Source: Pseudochryseolinea flava (GTDB lineage: Bacteria > Bacteroidota > Bacteroidia > Cytophagales > Cyclobacteriaceae). Taken from it: 64,000 bases of DNA. Position numbers and translations under genes: made by a program. The notes beneath the pieces were generated by a model. The model did not search any database, had not been told where the DNA came from, and saw only the letters and a list, made by a program, of their open reading frames with translations. Shown piece after piece: positions 17,382 through 25,959 of the stretch; within the stretch, counting starts at the first letter, position 1, and each line of letters starts with the position of its first letter. The stretch spans positions 248,001 through 312,000 of the forward strand of contig NZ_QMFY01000001.1 in NCBI RefSeq assembly GCF_003286915.1, written 5' to 3'.

Positions 17382-19115
17382 ATGCTCAGGCATACGATCA
17401 GGGATGCGTTCAGATTGATTCGTCCTACGCAACGCACTAAGGGTGGACTGATCCTCTCGTTATTAATGATCCAATCCCTTCTTGACTTTTTGGGGTTACT
17501 ATCATTTTTGCCGCTTTTTGGACTCATCATAAACCCGGATTTGCAAGATAGAATAGGGAATTATGGGAATGTATTCCCAGCTCTCAGCCAGCAAACATTG
17601 CTGATCGCCCTAACTCTTGCTGTTCTCCTTTTCGTTTTGATAAAAAATTGGCTAGGGCTGTTGATTGCAAAAACAAAAGCAAAATTTATTTATAATGTAG
17701 CCAAAGATTTATCTGCCCGTGCGATTGAAGCCTATACACGTCGGAATTATAATTCATTCTCGAAGACCGACTTCAGCAGAGAAGTGAACATCATTGCAAA
17801 CTACCCATTCGTTTTTGCAACAAACATTATAACGCCGATAGCAACGTTGATATCAGAGACATTGGTAGCAACATTAATTCTCATAGGCCTGATCATCCTT
17901 GATTTTAGAATACCGATTTTACTGTTGCTGCTGGCCGCACCGCTATTCTTGCTGTATCGATCGCGAAAGAAAAAACTCGCTGCCGTCCGAGATACGTTGA
18001 AAGAACAGTACCCGTTACTTTTGAAAAACTCGCTTCAGCTTATAGAAGGGCTGATGGAAATTAAATCTTCAGCAAAGGAGCATTACTTCATAGATAAGCA
18101 GTCTGGGCCAAGTGCAAAACTGTCAGAAGCCTATGTGCGTGATCATGTAACGCAAACCGGGACAACAAGAATTACCGAAATCGTTGCAACCTTTATCATC
18201 TGCGGATTGATTCTTTACACCACGCTTGCTACAACGCACTATCAGGATACCATTTTTATGCTCAGCATCTACGCCAGTGCTAGTTTCAGAATCATTCCGT
18301 CTATCAATAGAATTTTATTAAGCATATTACAGTTTAGGACGCATGATCATGTGATCGCAATTTTGGGTGAGGCGACTAAGGCAGACGACACCATCAAGTC
18401 CTCCCCTGCCGAAAGCGTCCCATTATTTAATCGTCAAATTAGGCTTCAAAACATTAGTGCGAGATATGCAGGCGGCCCTTGGATTTTAAGAAATGCGAAT
18501 ATCACGTTGAACAAAGGGGATCGCATAGCGCTTACAGGTAAATCTGGTGAAGGCAAATCTACTTTGCTACTAGTTCTTCTCGGGCTTCTCGAAACAGAAG
18601 AGGGAGAATTTTTTATCGACGATGTGGCTGTAGGTGCATCATCGCTCAGGGATCTCATCGCTTACGTTCCACAAAACCCTTACATTCTTGACGCGTCTCT
18701 TATAGAGAATATTGCGCTGGGAATTCCTGAACAACAAATCGATCGTTTGAAGATCACAAAGATCATTCACGAGTTAAGACTCAATGACTTAGTTGCCCTG
18801 CTTCCTGAAGGAATGGATCAGGGCATCGGAGAAAGAGGTGTAAAGCTTTCCGGTGGTCAACAACAACGTTTGGCGATTGCGCGAGCGCTCTATTGCGACA
18901 AGGAAATCCTACTTTTTGATGAAAGTATGAATCAAATTCATGAATCGCTGGAAAAGGAAATTCTAGACCTTGTTTCTGGCTTGTCGTTAAAAGGAAAGAC
19001 TGTTTTGATGATTACGCACAAAACGCATAACGCGAGTTTCTTCGACACTGTCTACACACTTGACAAAGGTAGTTTTACTAAAGTTAATGATACCGTCACT
19101 TTTTCCGACCGCTAA
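17382..19115 (+). CDS. ABC transporter, fused permease-ATPase, PglK/flippase-like
   Basis: This 577-residue half-transporter has six predicted membrane segments in about 1-320. Its N-terminus (GLILSLLMIQSLLDFLGLLS and LPLFGLIINPD) resembles PglK-type lipid-linked oligosaccharide flippases. The nucleotide-binding domain has Walker A GKSGEGKST (about 386), signature LSGGQQQRLAIARAL, Walker B ILLFDES, and H-loop MITHK. The D-loop, normally SALD, reads NQIH here, an unusual change next to an intact catalytic Glu. It probably moves the cluster product or its lipid-linked precursor across the inner membrane. The gene is 49 nt after the third methyltransferase, and its last 20 bp overlap the convergent glycosyltransferase gene. 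Confidence 0.85.
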   Translation: MLRHTIRDAFRLIRPTQRTKGGLILSLLMIQSLLDFLGLLSFLPLFGLIINPDLQDRIGNYGNVFPALSQQTLLIALTLAVLLFVLIKNWLGLLIAKTKAKFIYNVAKDLSARAIEAYTRRNYNSFSKTDFSREVNIIANYPFVFATNIITPIATLISETLVATLILIGLIILDFRIPILLLLLAAPLFLLYRSRKKKLAAVRDTLKEQYPLLLKNSLQLIEGLMEIKSSAKEHYFIDKQSGPSAKLSEAYVRDHVTQTGTTRITEIVATFIICGLILYTTLATTHYQDTIFMLSIYASASFRIIPSINRILLSILQFRTHDHVIAILGEATKADDTIKSSPAESVPLFNRQIRLQNISARYAGGPWILRNANITLNKGDRIALTGKSGEGKSTLLLVLLGLLETEEGEFFIDDVAVGASSLRDLIAYVPQNPYILDASLIENIALGIPEQQIDRLKITKIIHELRLNDLVALLPEGMDQGIGERGVKLSGGQQQRLAIARALYCDKEILLFDESMNQIHESLEKEILDLVSGLSLKGKTVLMITHKTHNASFFDTVYTLDKGSFTKVNDTVTFSDR

Positions 19116-20229
19116 TCCCATCCAAAAAATTCAGATAATTAAGGTAAGCATACCGGGCATCATGTTGTTTGATCCAATCACGGGCTGTGCGTGTGATCGA
19201 ATCGTAACGGTGCTGATCGTGCACGAGCCGCAAAATTTCAGCAGCCAATTCATCTGTCGATTGGGGTTCAACGATGTTCGCATACTGATTTCCAAGATCG
19301 GCTAATATTCCAACATTCGTTCCACAAACGGCAACGCCACTAGCCATAGCTTCTTGAATTACTGCACAGCCGGTCTCGAATCGTGCTGTATGTAAAAGTA
19401 TATGTGCGCGATCGTAGTATTCATGTAACTTCGCACGCGGAACAAACCCCACCCGCGTAACTTTATTTTCAACACCTAGTTCCGTTAACATCGCATTCAC
19501 TTTCACATTATCGAAGCCGTAGCCGACCACAGTGAGATGACAATCTATTTGTGTAGCAACTTTGGCGAACGCTTTAAACATCGTATCCTGATCTTTCACG
19601 ATACCATAAAACCCAACCTGAATAAAATGAACAGGGTATTCAATTTTTCGTTTACGGTAAACAAAATCATTGACGTTAATACGTAACGGTAACACGTCTA
19701 TATGACGTGTGGTCGGGAGACTGGTTACAGCTAGCGTGCGCTGATAATCGGCAACGGTGATTAGCCTATCTGCGTGTTTACAGACAAATTTTGTAATAAA
19801 TCGCCGCCACGGAATCACGAGTTGCACACTAACATCTTTAATCCGCGTCGCTTCTGAGGCGATCAATTGTACGAGCACTGGTCGATTTATAAGCTTACCC
19901 AAGACCAATGAAAAAAGTCCAGAAGGATACACCGAAACCGAGAACAGCAGAGTAAACCGATTTTGGATATGATCCGCTAGGGCATGAAAAAAAAGAATTA
20001 GATATTTTAAGCGCCAAGGAAATTTCATCGCGATGATTTGGCGCACGACAATATTCGTAGGAATATTGTCCTTCCTCACACGCGTAAAAGAATAGTAAAC
20101 AATATCATATTGCTCAGACAGCCGTGAAAACAAATCAGCGATCACAGGAATTCCTTCGCCGGACTGATCTCCCCCAAGTGAGCCCACTCCAAAAAGAGCG
20201 ATCCGAGGTTTATTGTTAGCATTGCTCAT
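19096..20229 (-). CDS. Glycosyltransferase, GT4-like (third of trio)
   Basis: The 377-residue GT-B fold enzyme has an N-terminal glycine-rich turn (ALFGVGSLGGDQSGEG) and a C-terminal donor-binding half with PRAKLHEYYDRAHILLH and FETGCAVIQEAMASGVAVCG. The latter is the E-x7-E-type motif of retaining GT4 enzymes. It overlaps the upstream glycosyltransferase by 4 nt (ATGA), and its 3' end overlaps the ABC transporter gene by 20 bp on the opposite strand. Donor and acceptor cannot be predicted. Confidence 0.85.
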   Translation of the reverse strand: MSNANNKPRIALFGVGSLGGDQSGEGIPVIADLFSRLSEQYDIVYYSFTRVRKDNIPTNIVVRQIIAMKFPWRLKYLILFFHALADHIQNRFTLLFSVSVYPSGLFSLVLGKLINRPVLVQLIASEATRIKDVSVQLVIPWRRFITKFVCKHADRLITVADYQRTLAVTSLPTTRHIDVLPLRINVNDFVYRKRKIEYPVHFIQVGFYGIVKDQDTMFKAFAKVATQIDCHLTVVGYGFDNVKVNAMLTELGVENKVTRVGFVPRAKLHEYYDRAHILLHTARFETGCAVIQEAMASGVAVCGTNVGILADLGNQYANIVEPQSTDELAAEILRLVHDQHRYDSITRTARDWIKQHDARYAYLNYLNFLDGISGRKK

Positions 20230-21344
20230 AGCGCCCGATAGATTTGTCTTGTTCGATCAATCGTCCAGTGAATGTCCTGTTGTGTTGCCCACCGACGAGC
20301 GTACATCAGACAATCATCGATCGCTTGATGATTCTTTAGTATTTCTAAAACCAATGTTGCAAGATGTTTATGATCCCCTACATCAGCGGTGAGGCATCCT
20401 TCACGCACATCAAACATTACGCCTACTCGGGTCCCACACACCAATAGTCCACTGCTCATCGCTTCTGTGACTACCTCACTTTGCCCTTCCGATAAAGATG
20501 TATGCAACAACACATCAGCAGCATCGTAATATGCTGGCAATGATTCGTAAGCCAACGGTTTCAATAACGTGACATCGTTCTTGAGTTCAAGTTCATTGAC
20601 CAAATTAATAACTTTATTGTAGTCTGTTCCTTCTCCGATCATGGTGAGATGACCATCAACGTTATCCCGAATGATCCTAAACGCCCTAAGCAAAGTAGTT
20701 TGATCTTTCACGGGTGTTAAGTTGCCAATATGCAGGAACTTTACTGGTGCCGATATCTGTCTTGTCTTGAATGAGAACAAGGAGGTGTCTATTCCCCAGG
20801 GAACAACGACGATCTTTCTTTTCAATCCATGGCGTGTGAGGTTATCGACAAGATATTGCGTGAGTGCCATAGGGTGAGTTGCGTTGGTCAGTGTCCATAA
20901 GACCAATTTCCTAGTAAGCGGCTTTCGCAGCAGTCCATAGTTTATTTCCGGTACGGAAGCACCATCTCCACCTAAAACGCTTACAACACTTCGAATACCA
21001 AAAAGTTTTCCAATGAACACAGCGAGAAACCCTGAAGGCAAAGCCCAGAATCCATGAATGGCAACAAATTTATTTTGACGATGGAGTTTTCTGAATGCGT
21101 GCAGAAGTGCGACGCTTTTTCTAAATGTACTGCGAAAGGGAATACTGATTACCTGAAACCCATCAGGAATATAATCGGCATTCACCGGAAATAAGGAGAA
21201 GACCGTGATATCAAAATCCTTTGCCAGCATTCGAACTTGTCGCTCCAGTACGGGCACGCCAATGTTGTTTGCACCGGTGCCAATCCCACCGGGAACAATA
21301 ATGGCTATGCGCAGTCTTTGTCGTTCATCCATCCGCACCGTCAT
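20226..21344 (-). CDS. Glycosyltransferase, GT4-like (second of trio)
   Basis: The 372-residue GT4 enzyme begins AIIVPGGIGTGANNIGVP after a short lead. It has the donor-site segments KFLHIGNLTPVKDQTTLL and LLHTSLSEGQSEVVTEAMSS with GLLVCGTRVG. It is paralogous to the third gene, with the same YYDAADVLLHTS / YYDRAHILLHTA arrangement. Both may act in sequence on one acceptor. It overlaps the first glycosyltransferase by 20 bp and the third by 4 bp, so the trio is one operon. Confidence 0.85.
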   Translation of the reverse strand: MTVRMDERQRLRIAIIVPGGIGTGANNIGVPVLERQVRMLAKDFDITVFSLFPVNADYIPDGFQVISIPFRSTFRKSVALLHAFRKLHRQNKFVAIHGFWALPSGFLAVFIGKLFGIRSVVSVLGGDGASVPEINYGLLRKPLTRKLVLWTLTNATHPMALTQYLVDNLTRHGLKRKIVVVPWGIDTSLFSFKTRQISAPVKFLHIGNLTPVKDQTTLLRAFRIIRDNVDGHLTMIGEGTDYNKVINLVNELELKNDVTLLKPLAYESLPAYYDAADVLLHTSLSEGQSEVVTEAMSSGLLVCGTRVGVMFDVREGCLTADVGDHKHLATLVLEILKNHQAIDDCLMYARRWATQQDIHWTIDRTRQIYRAL

Positions 21345-22407
21345 TAATTACTGACAACATTTTGTTAGCAATCGCATCATGTGAAAGATGTTTCGAAAAT
21401 TGCTGGAGAACTTGTTCGCGATATTTTTCGACATCAATGAATGAGCTCTTTTCTAACGCGTTGGCTAATGCTTGCGCGTTGCCGCGTTCAAATAAGAAAC
21501 CAACTTTACCACGGCCCGTCATAAAAATAAAAGAAGGAATCTCTGACAGTACGGGAATGCATCCGCACGACATCGCCTCACAAACAGCAGTACCGCTTCC
21601 TTCGTAGTGCGAAGTGGCGATTACAAAGCTACTCTGATTATAATGATGTTCTAGTTCAATGTGCGGAACATCTTCAATCAAGATCACGGAACCTGAGAGT
21701 CGTTCCTCTTTTATTATTGCTTCAACTTCGCTTCTAAGTGTTCCGCCACGAAAAATAATTGTCAGAACGCAATGTGGATTTTTTTTCAAGAAAATTGAAA
21801 ACCCATTTAACAATGTAAGCGGATCTTTATTGTGATCCAATCGTCCAACCCAAAGGTATCGTTTCTTATCCCGATCAACATTCGTGCATTGAAAGGAAGA
21901 TGACACCTCCATTACTTCATGAACTTTTTCGTTACGTTTGATTTGCTGAGCATCTATCCACGGGCGAGCAAGTCCCGCTTCGGTAAAAAAATATCCCTCA
22001 ATGCGTTGGTCTGCATAACGCTGAAAAAAAGCTTTATGAAATCGAAGCGGTTTCTCTGCGTGATGCTGCACAAAAATCCTTGAAGATTTACGTAACGTGT
22101 TCTGGAGCTGAATCAGCTGCCAAGGAAATATTAATCCATGAACGATAACAACATCAGCATCGAGTTTTGAAACATATTTATGTAGGCGCAATGGGAAAAC
22201 GATTCCCAATTTTAATAGGCGTAAGAAATGATAAGTAACGTCATGCTGTTCAAGGGTACCCTCGTAATCGATACAATGCACGCTTTCAACTTTTACTTTT
22301 CGTGCCATGGCCTCAGCAATTCCAGTATAAAAAATTATTTTTTGAAGCCATGTTTTTGGATCTGACTGATTCATGACGCGCGCGTAAGAGAGAAACACCA
22401 CCTTCAT
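21325..22407 (-). CDS. Glycosyltransferase, GT4-like (first of trio)
   Basis: The 360-residue glycosyltransferase starts MKVVFLSYARVMNQSDPKTW. The acceptor half contains ADVVIVHGLIFPWQL and FVQHHAEKPLRFHK. The donor half has YLWVGRLDHNKDPLTLLNGF and the GT4 signature SHYEGSGTAVCEAMSCG. It is less similar to the other two than they are to each other. It is the promoter-proximal gene of the minus-strand trio, divergent from the second B12 radical SAM gene across 248 bp. Confidence 0.85.
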   Translation of the reverse strand: MKVVFLSYARVMNQSDPKTWLQKIIFYTGIAEAMARKVKVESVHCIDYEGTLEQHDVTYHFLRLLKLGIVFPLRLHKYVSKLDADVVIVHGLIFPWQLIQLQNTLRKSSRIFVQHHAEKPLRFHKAFFQRYADQRIEGYFFTEAGLARPWIDAQQIKRNEKVHEVMEVSSSFQCTNVDRDKKRYLWVGRLDHNKDPLTLLNGFSIFLKKNPHCVLTIIFRGGTLRSEVEAIIKEERLSGSVILIEDVPHIELEHHYNQSSFVIATSHYEGSGTAVCEAMSCGCIPVLSEIPSFIFMTGRGKVGFLFERGNAQALANALEKSSFIDVEKYREQVLQQFSKHLSHDAIANKMLSVINDGADG

Positions 22408-22623
22408 AAATTCATTAACATAGTGAGGAGAGTAGATATCCCACGCGTGAGGGTATTGGCCATAAACCGCACTGATACTTCTGCAGAACAGAGTGACCGT
22501 TAAGCAATTTCCGCAGCCGGTTCTTGAGCATTAAAATATGACGATTGTTTTGAGTAAAAATAAGACATCGTCATTTGGAATCAAAAGCTACGTTGTGATG
22601 TATTAAGTGTCATTAAATAATTG

Positions 22624-22651
22624 TTGGCGCCAATTAGGTTGCTTACTTTAG
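22624..22651 (+). promoter_or_regulatory. Promoter with embedded palindrome upstream of the second B12 radical SAM gene
   Basis: TTGGCGCCAA (22624-22633) is a perfect 10-bp palindrome. Its TTG also serves as a possible -33 element. TACTTTAG (22644-22651), one mismatch from TAnnTTTG, is the -7 candidate, 4 nt before the ATG at 22656. A palindrome between -33 and -7 is a classic operator position. No matching regulator gene is seen in the cluster. Confidence 0.4.
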
Positions 22652-22655
22652 AGAG

Positions 22656-24170
22656 ATGAATAAGGTTATACTATTCAATCCGAAGAGCGCGCGATCCAAA
22701 CATCGCATACCGAATTCTATTTTGCAGGTGGCGGCATCCATCCACGGTAAATTCGAATATGTGATTGTAGACGGAAACATGGAAAAAGATCCATGGATTA
22801 AGATCAAACATTATCTCGACACAGGCGACTTCCGGTTCTTTGGTTGCACGGCGATGCCCGGACCACAATTGCGACAGGCCATTCCTTATACAAAACAAAT
22901 CAGGCAATTATATCCAAAGGTGATTAACATCTGGGGTGGATACTTTTCTTCGAATCAACACCCGTCGGTATTGAATTCAGGCTACGTTGATTTCGTGATT
23001 AACGGCCCTGGCGATGAGGTTTTTCCACGACTCCTTGAAGCGCTTATTGAGGGGAAGCCGCATCATGAGTTTGAAAACCTGATTTATAAAGACAGCAACA
23101 ACAAAATAATTAAGACAAGACAATCTGCCCTACAAGATCAGGATACGTTGCCGCAGCTACCCTATGATTATCTGAATCAATTTTATCCTGTCAGGAATTA
23201 TCTTGGTAAGACTTTCCTTGGAAAACGGACCGCTGCGTATCATTCCAGTATGGGTTGTCCCTTCACCTGTTCATTCTGTGCTGTGGTTCCATTGTACAAT
23301 GCGCGATGGAAGGGAAAATCTGCCAAGTTGATTTACGAAGATGTGAAGTATCTCAAAGATGTTCATGGTGCTGATGCGATTGAATTCCATGACAACAATT
23401 TCTTCGTGAGTGAAAAGCGTACAGTGGAATTCGCAAAGCTCGTCCGCCACGAAAATATCAGCTGGTGGGGCGAAGGACGAATTGACACCATTGACAAATA
23501 TTCCGATGACTCACTCGCCATCATGCGCGATGCCGGGTGCCGCATGATCTTCTTCGGTGCTGAGACAAGCAATGATGAGCTTCTGAAAAAAATGGACAAA
23601 GGCGGCACACAGACAACTGCGCAAATGAAAAAGTTTGCTGCACGCATGATGAAGTTCGATATTATTCCAGAGTATTCATTTGTACTGGGTTTCCCTGGCG
23701 AAACACCAGAAAAAGTAATGGAACAAATCGATCGCGATATTGCCTACATCAAAGAAATTAAAGCGATCAATCCGAAGACAGAGATCATCATTTATGTATA
23801 CAGTCCTGTGCCTGTTGAGGGTTCGGAGATGTATGAGATGGTGAAGAAGTCGGGATTCAAATTTCCCGAAGTGCTTGAAGACTGGCTTGGCGCAGAATGG
23901 CAAAACTTCGATTTGCGAAAAAATCCCCTGACGCCCTGGCTGACACCAAAGATGGTAAACAAAATACTTGGATTTGAAACGGTGCTCAACGCGCAATATC
24001 CGACGGTTTCTGATTTTAAAGTGACAAACCTCCAAAAAAAGGTGATGCATCATCTTTCCTCCTTTCGTTATCGATTCAATGTATTTGCATTCCCTTATGA
24101 ATTAAAAGCGCTACAAAAGTTTTGGCTGCGCTATCGTCAGCCGGAGATTGAGGGATTTTATCAGGAATAG
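22656..24170 (+). CDS. B12-binding-domain radical SAM enzyme (cluster copy 2)
   Basis: The 504-residue protein has an N-terminal B12-type Rossmann domain (VINIWGGYFSSNQHPSVLNS, YVDFVINGPGDEVFPRLLEAL). The radical SAM core has CPFTCSFC with Cys 201, 205 and 208, then DAIEFHDNNFFV and GCRMIFFGAETSN. The C-terminal region of about 120 residues (GAEWQNFDLRKNPLTPWL and onwards) is typical of this B12 radical SAM class. The product is unknown; methyl transfer to an unactivated carbon is one possibility. It is 3 nt upstream of a methyltransferase, repeating the radical SAM + methyltransferase order of genes 13459/14922. Confidence 0.85.
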   Translation: MNKVILFNPKSARSKHRIPNSILQVAASIHGKFEYVIVDGNMEKDPWIKIKHYLDTGDFRFFGCTAMPGPQLRQAIPYTKQIRQLYPKVINIWGGYFSSNQHPSVLNSGYVDFVINGPGDEVFPRLLEALIEGKPHHEFENLIYKDSNNKIIKTRQSALQDQDTLPQLPYDYLNQFYPVRNYLGKTFLGKRTAAYHSSMGCPFTCSFCAVVPLYNARWKGKSAKLIYEDVKYLKDVHGADAIEFHDNNFFVSEKRTVEFAKLVRHENISWWGEGRIDTIDKYSDDSLAIMRDAGCRMIFFGAETSNDELLKKMDKGGTQTTAQMKKFAARMMKFDIIPEYSFVLGFPGETPEKVMEQIDRDIAYIKEIKAINPKTEIIIYVYSPVPVEGSEMYEMVKKSGFKFPEVLEDWLGAEWQNFDLRKNPLTPWLTPKMVNKILGFETVLNAQYPTVSDFKVTNLQKKVMHHLSSFRYRFNVFAFPYELKALQKFWLRYRQPEIEGFYQE

Positions 24171-24173
24171 TGG

Positions 24174-24860
24174 ATGAGAAAATTCTTTACAACCCTCGTC
24201 GGATTTCCGTTGCGTGTAGCCACACAGTGGTATCTTTCCAAAACCAGAATCTTTCGTTATGACGCGTTACGAATTCGAGTCTCTTCCGGGGTATTCCATC
24301 CAGGTTTTTTCTTTAGCACGCGTTACCTTCTTTCGTTTCTAAAGACGCAACAACTTACGGGTAAAAAATTTCTGGAGCTCGGGTGTGGCAGTGGTGTAAT
24401 CTCCGTTTTTGCCGCAAAGAAAGGCGCAAGGGTCACGGCTTGCGACATCAATGAAAAAGCCGTTGCTGATGCAACCGAAAATGGCCTATTTAACAAAGTC
24501 CCATTAACCGTTGTGCATTCAGATCTGTTCAGCAACTTGACAGAATCATTCGACTGGATTGTTATCAATCCTCCTTACTATCCTGCCGATCCAAAAGACG
24601 AAGCACAACATGCGTGGTACTGCGGTGAGCATCATCAATATTTCGAAAGATTATTTTCTGATGTAGGAAAGTATACAACCCAAGATGGTAAAGTACTGAT
24701 GATACTTTCTGAAGTATGCGATCTTCAAACGATATTCAATATTGCGGCGAAACACAAATTTGCATTTGAGACGATCAGCGAACGCAACGTATGGGCCGAT
24801 GGAAAGAACTACCTCTATTGGATTGTCCCGTCAAAGCATCTGTCGAAGTCCGAGGTGTAG
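24174..24860 (+). CDS. SAM-dependent methyltransferase with NPPYY motif
   Basis: This 228-residue enzyme has motif I FLELGCGSGVISVFAAKKGA, the acidic ACDINEKAV loop, and motif IV VINPPYY. The NPPY motif is shared with PrmC/HemK and other N-methyltransferases that act on amide or amine nitrogens, and is unlike the other three methyltransferases here. The N-terminal 60 residues (TRIFRYDALRIRVSSGVFHP) precede the SAM domain and may bind substrate. The true housekeeping prmC is elsewhere in the window, so this is a specialised paralogue. Its 3' end overlaps the convergent SPASM radical SAM gene by 30 bp. Confidence 0.8.
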   Translation: MRKFFTTLVGFPLRVATQWYLSKTRIFRYDALRIRVSSGVFHPGFFFSTRYLLSFLKTQQLTGKKFLELGCGSGVISVFAAKKGARVTACDINEKAVADATENGLFNKVPLTVVHSDLFSNLTESFDWIVINPPYYPADPKDEAQHAWYCGEHHQYFERLFSDVGKYTTQDGKVLMILSEVCDLQTIFNIAAKHKFAFETISERNVWADGKNYLYWIVPSKHLSKSEV

Positions 24861-25853
24861 AGAACACACACATTTTTGACATGTGGCGTTTTCACGCATA
24901 TTAAGATTCTTTCGATAAGCAATCGCTTGTTGTGAATTGACTATCTCAGAAAAGGAGTGTTTGTAAATATTCCCGTAAGCAGGAAGAAAGAAGCATGGCT
25001 TAACCTCGCCATCAGTTTCAATCACCGCGGATACCCAGGGCGCATTGCATTTTTTTGCAGGAAAATCAATCAGCCCTAATGAGGCACGATAGTATTGCAC
25101 GATATCTAGCATCTTTTTCTTGGATTCCGCGACGAAACGTTGCTCATACAATTCCGCATAGTCCAGGAATGATTTCTCAATGATATCTTGAAGTTCATCT
25201 GTTTCATTTTTATCAAGACCAACCTCCACAACTTTGTCTTGCGTCCACGGATTTTCGCGATTGAAAGCGGTTGATGAAAGATCGGCGGGCAGGAAAGATA
25301 TCTGATCTACCGCTAAAGATTTTGCTGCTTCCAGGATGTGTGGGAAGTCACGGTAGTTTAATTTCTGGATAACGGTGCGGGCGGTAATTCTAAAATTTGT
25401 CTTGATTATTTTTATAGCCGCGATTCCTTCCTGCAATTTCTCATATGCTCTTGGAAGGTTTCTGATTTGATTGTGAACATCATGCGATCCATCGAGGGAG
25501 ACCGTTACCTCATCGCACCAATGTACGACTTCCTTTGCGTGATTTTTCAGCGTTATCCCAGTGGACAGCAAGGTGATTTTGACTCCAATAGTTTTGAGTT
25601 GTTCACACAGCTTCCAGAGATTATCATGCATCAACGCTTCACCACCGGAAAAAGCTACATGCTTCACCCCGAGTTTTCTAAAAGAATCAATGTGCAGCGC
25701 GAGTGTATCTGAATTTATCTCTTGTTTGTTATGATTTGCTTTCCAGATGTCACACATCACACAACGGCAATTGCAACGGCTATGCGGCATCAGCACCAGT
25801 ACGGGTAGTGCAGAAATTCTGTTCGTCGCTAATGTCAGCAATCGATTAAGCAT
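24831..25853 (-). CDS. Radical SAM/SPASM-type enzyme
   Basis: The 340-residue radical SAM protein has the core motif CNCRCVMC. The cluster-binding CxxxCxxC uses Cys 27, 31 and 34, and Cys 29 is an extra. It then has HVAFSGGEALMHDNLW and EVTVSLDGSHDVHNQIRN. The C-terminal part KKCNAPWVSAVIETDGEVKP plus CQKCVCSLHLG is a SPASM-like auxiliary iron-sulfur domain. Relatives modify peptides or small metabolites or act in cofactor assembly. No precursor-peptide ORF is obvious next to it. Convergent overlap with the NPPYY methyltransferase suggests it belongs to the cluster, though it has its own transcription unit. Confidence 0.82.
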   Translation of the reverse strand: MLNRLLTLATNRISALPVLVLMPHSRCNCRCVMCDIWKANHNKQEINSDTLALHIDSFRKLGVKHVAFSGGEALMHDNLWKLCEQLKTIGVKITLLSTGITLKNHAKEVVHWCDEVTVSLDGSHDVHNQIRNLPRAYEKLQEGIAAIKIIKTNFRITARTVIQKLNYRDFPHILEAAKSLAVDQISFLPADLSSTAFNRENPWTQDKVVEVGLDKNETDELQDIIEKSFLDYAELYEQRFVAESKKKMLDIVQYYRASLGLIDFPAKKCNAPWVSAVIETDGEVKPCFFLPAYGNIYKHSFSEIVNSQQAIAYRKNLNMRENATCQKCVCSLHLGLRQML

Positions 25854-25959
25854 TCGGACAAGTTACGCAAGGAGATTAGTTCACAAAAGGTATGATGTCA
25901 CTAAATAGTATCCGATCACGTGCCCACGTGGCGTACCTCTTTCGCGTTAGCGTTATTGG

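Noticed and set aside
24831-25853. RiPP system built on the SPASM-type radical SAM enzyme
   Set aside because: No candidate precursor peptide of 30-80 residues with a Cys-, Gly- or repeat-rich core is next to it. A small gene missed by translation tables remains possible but is not supported.
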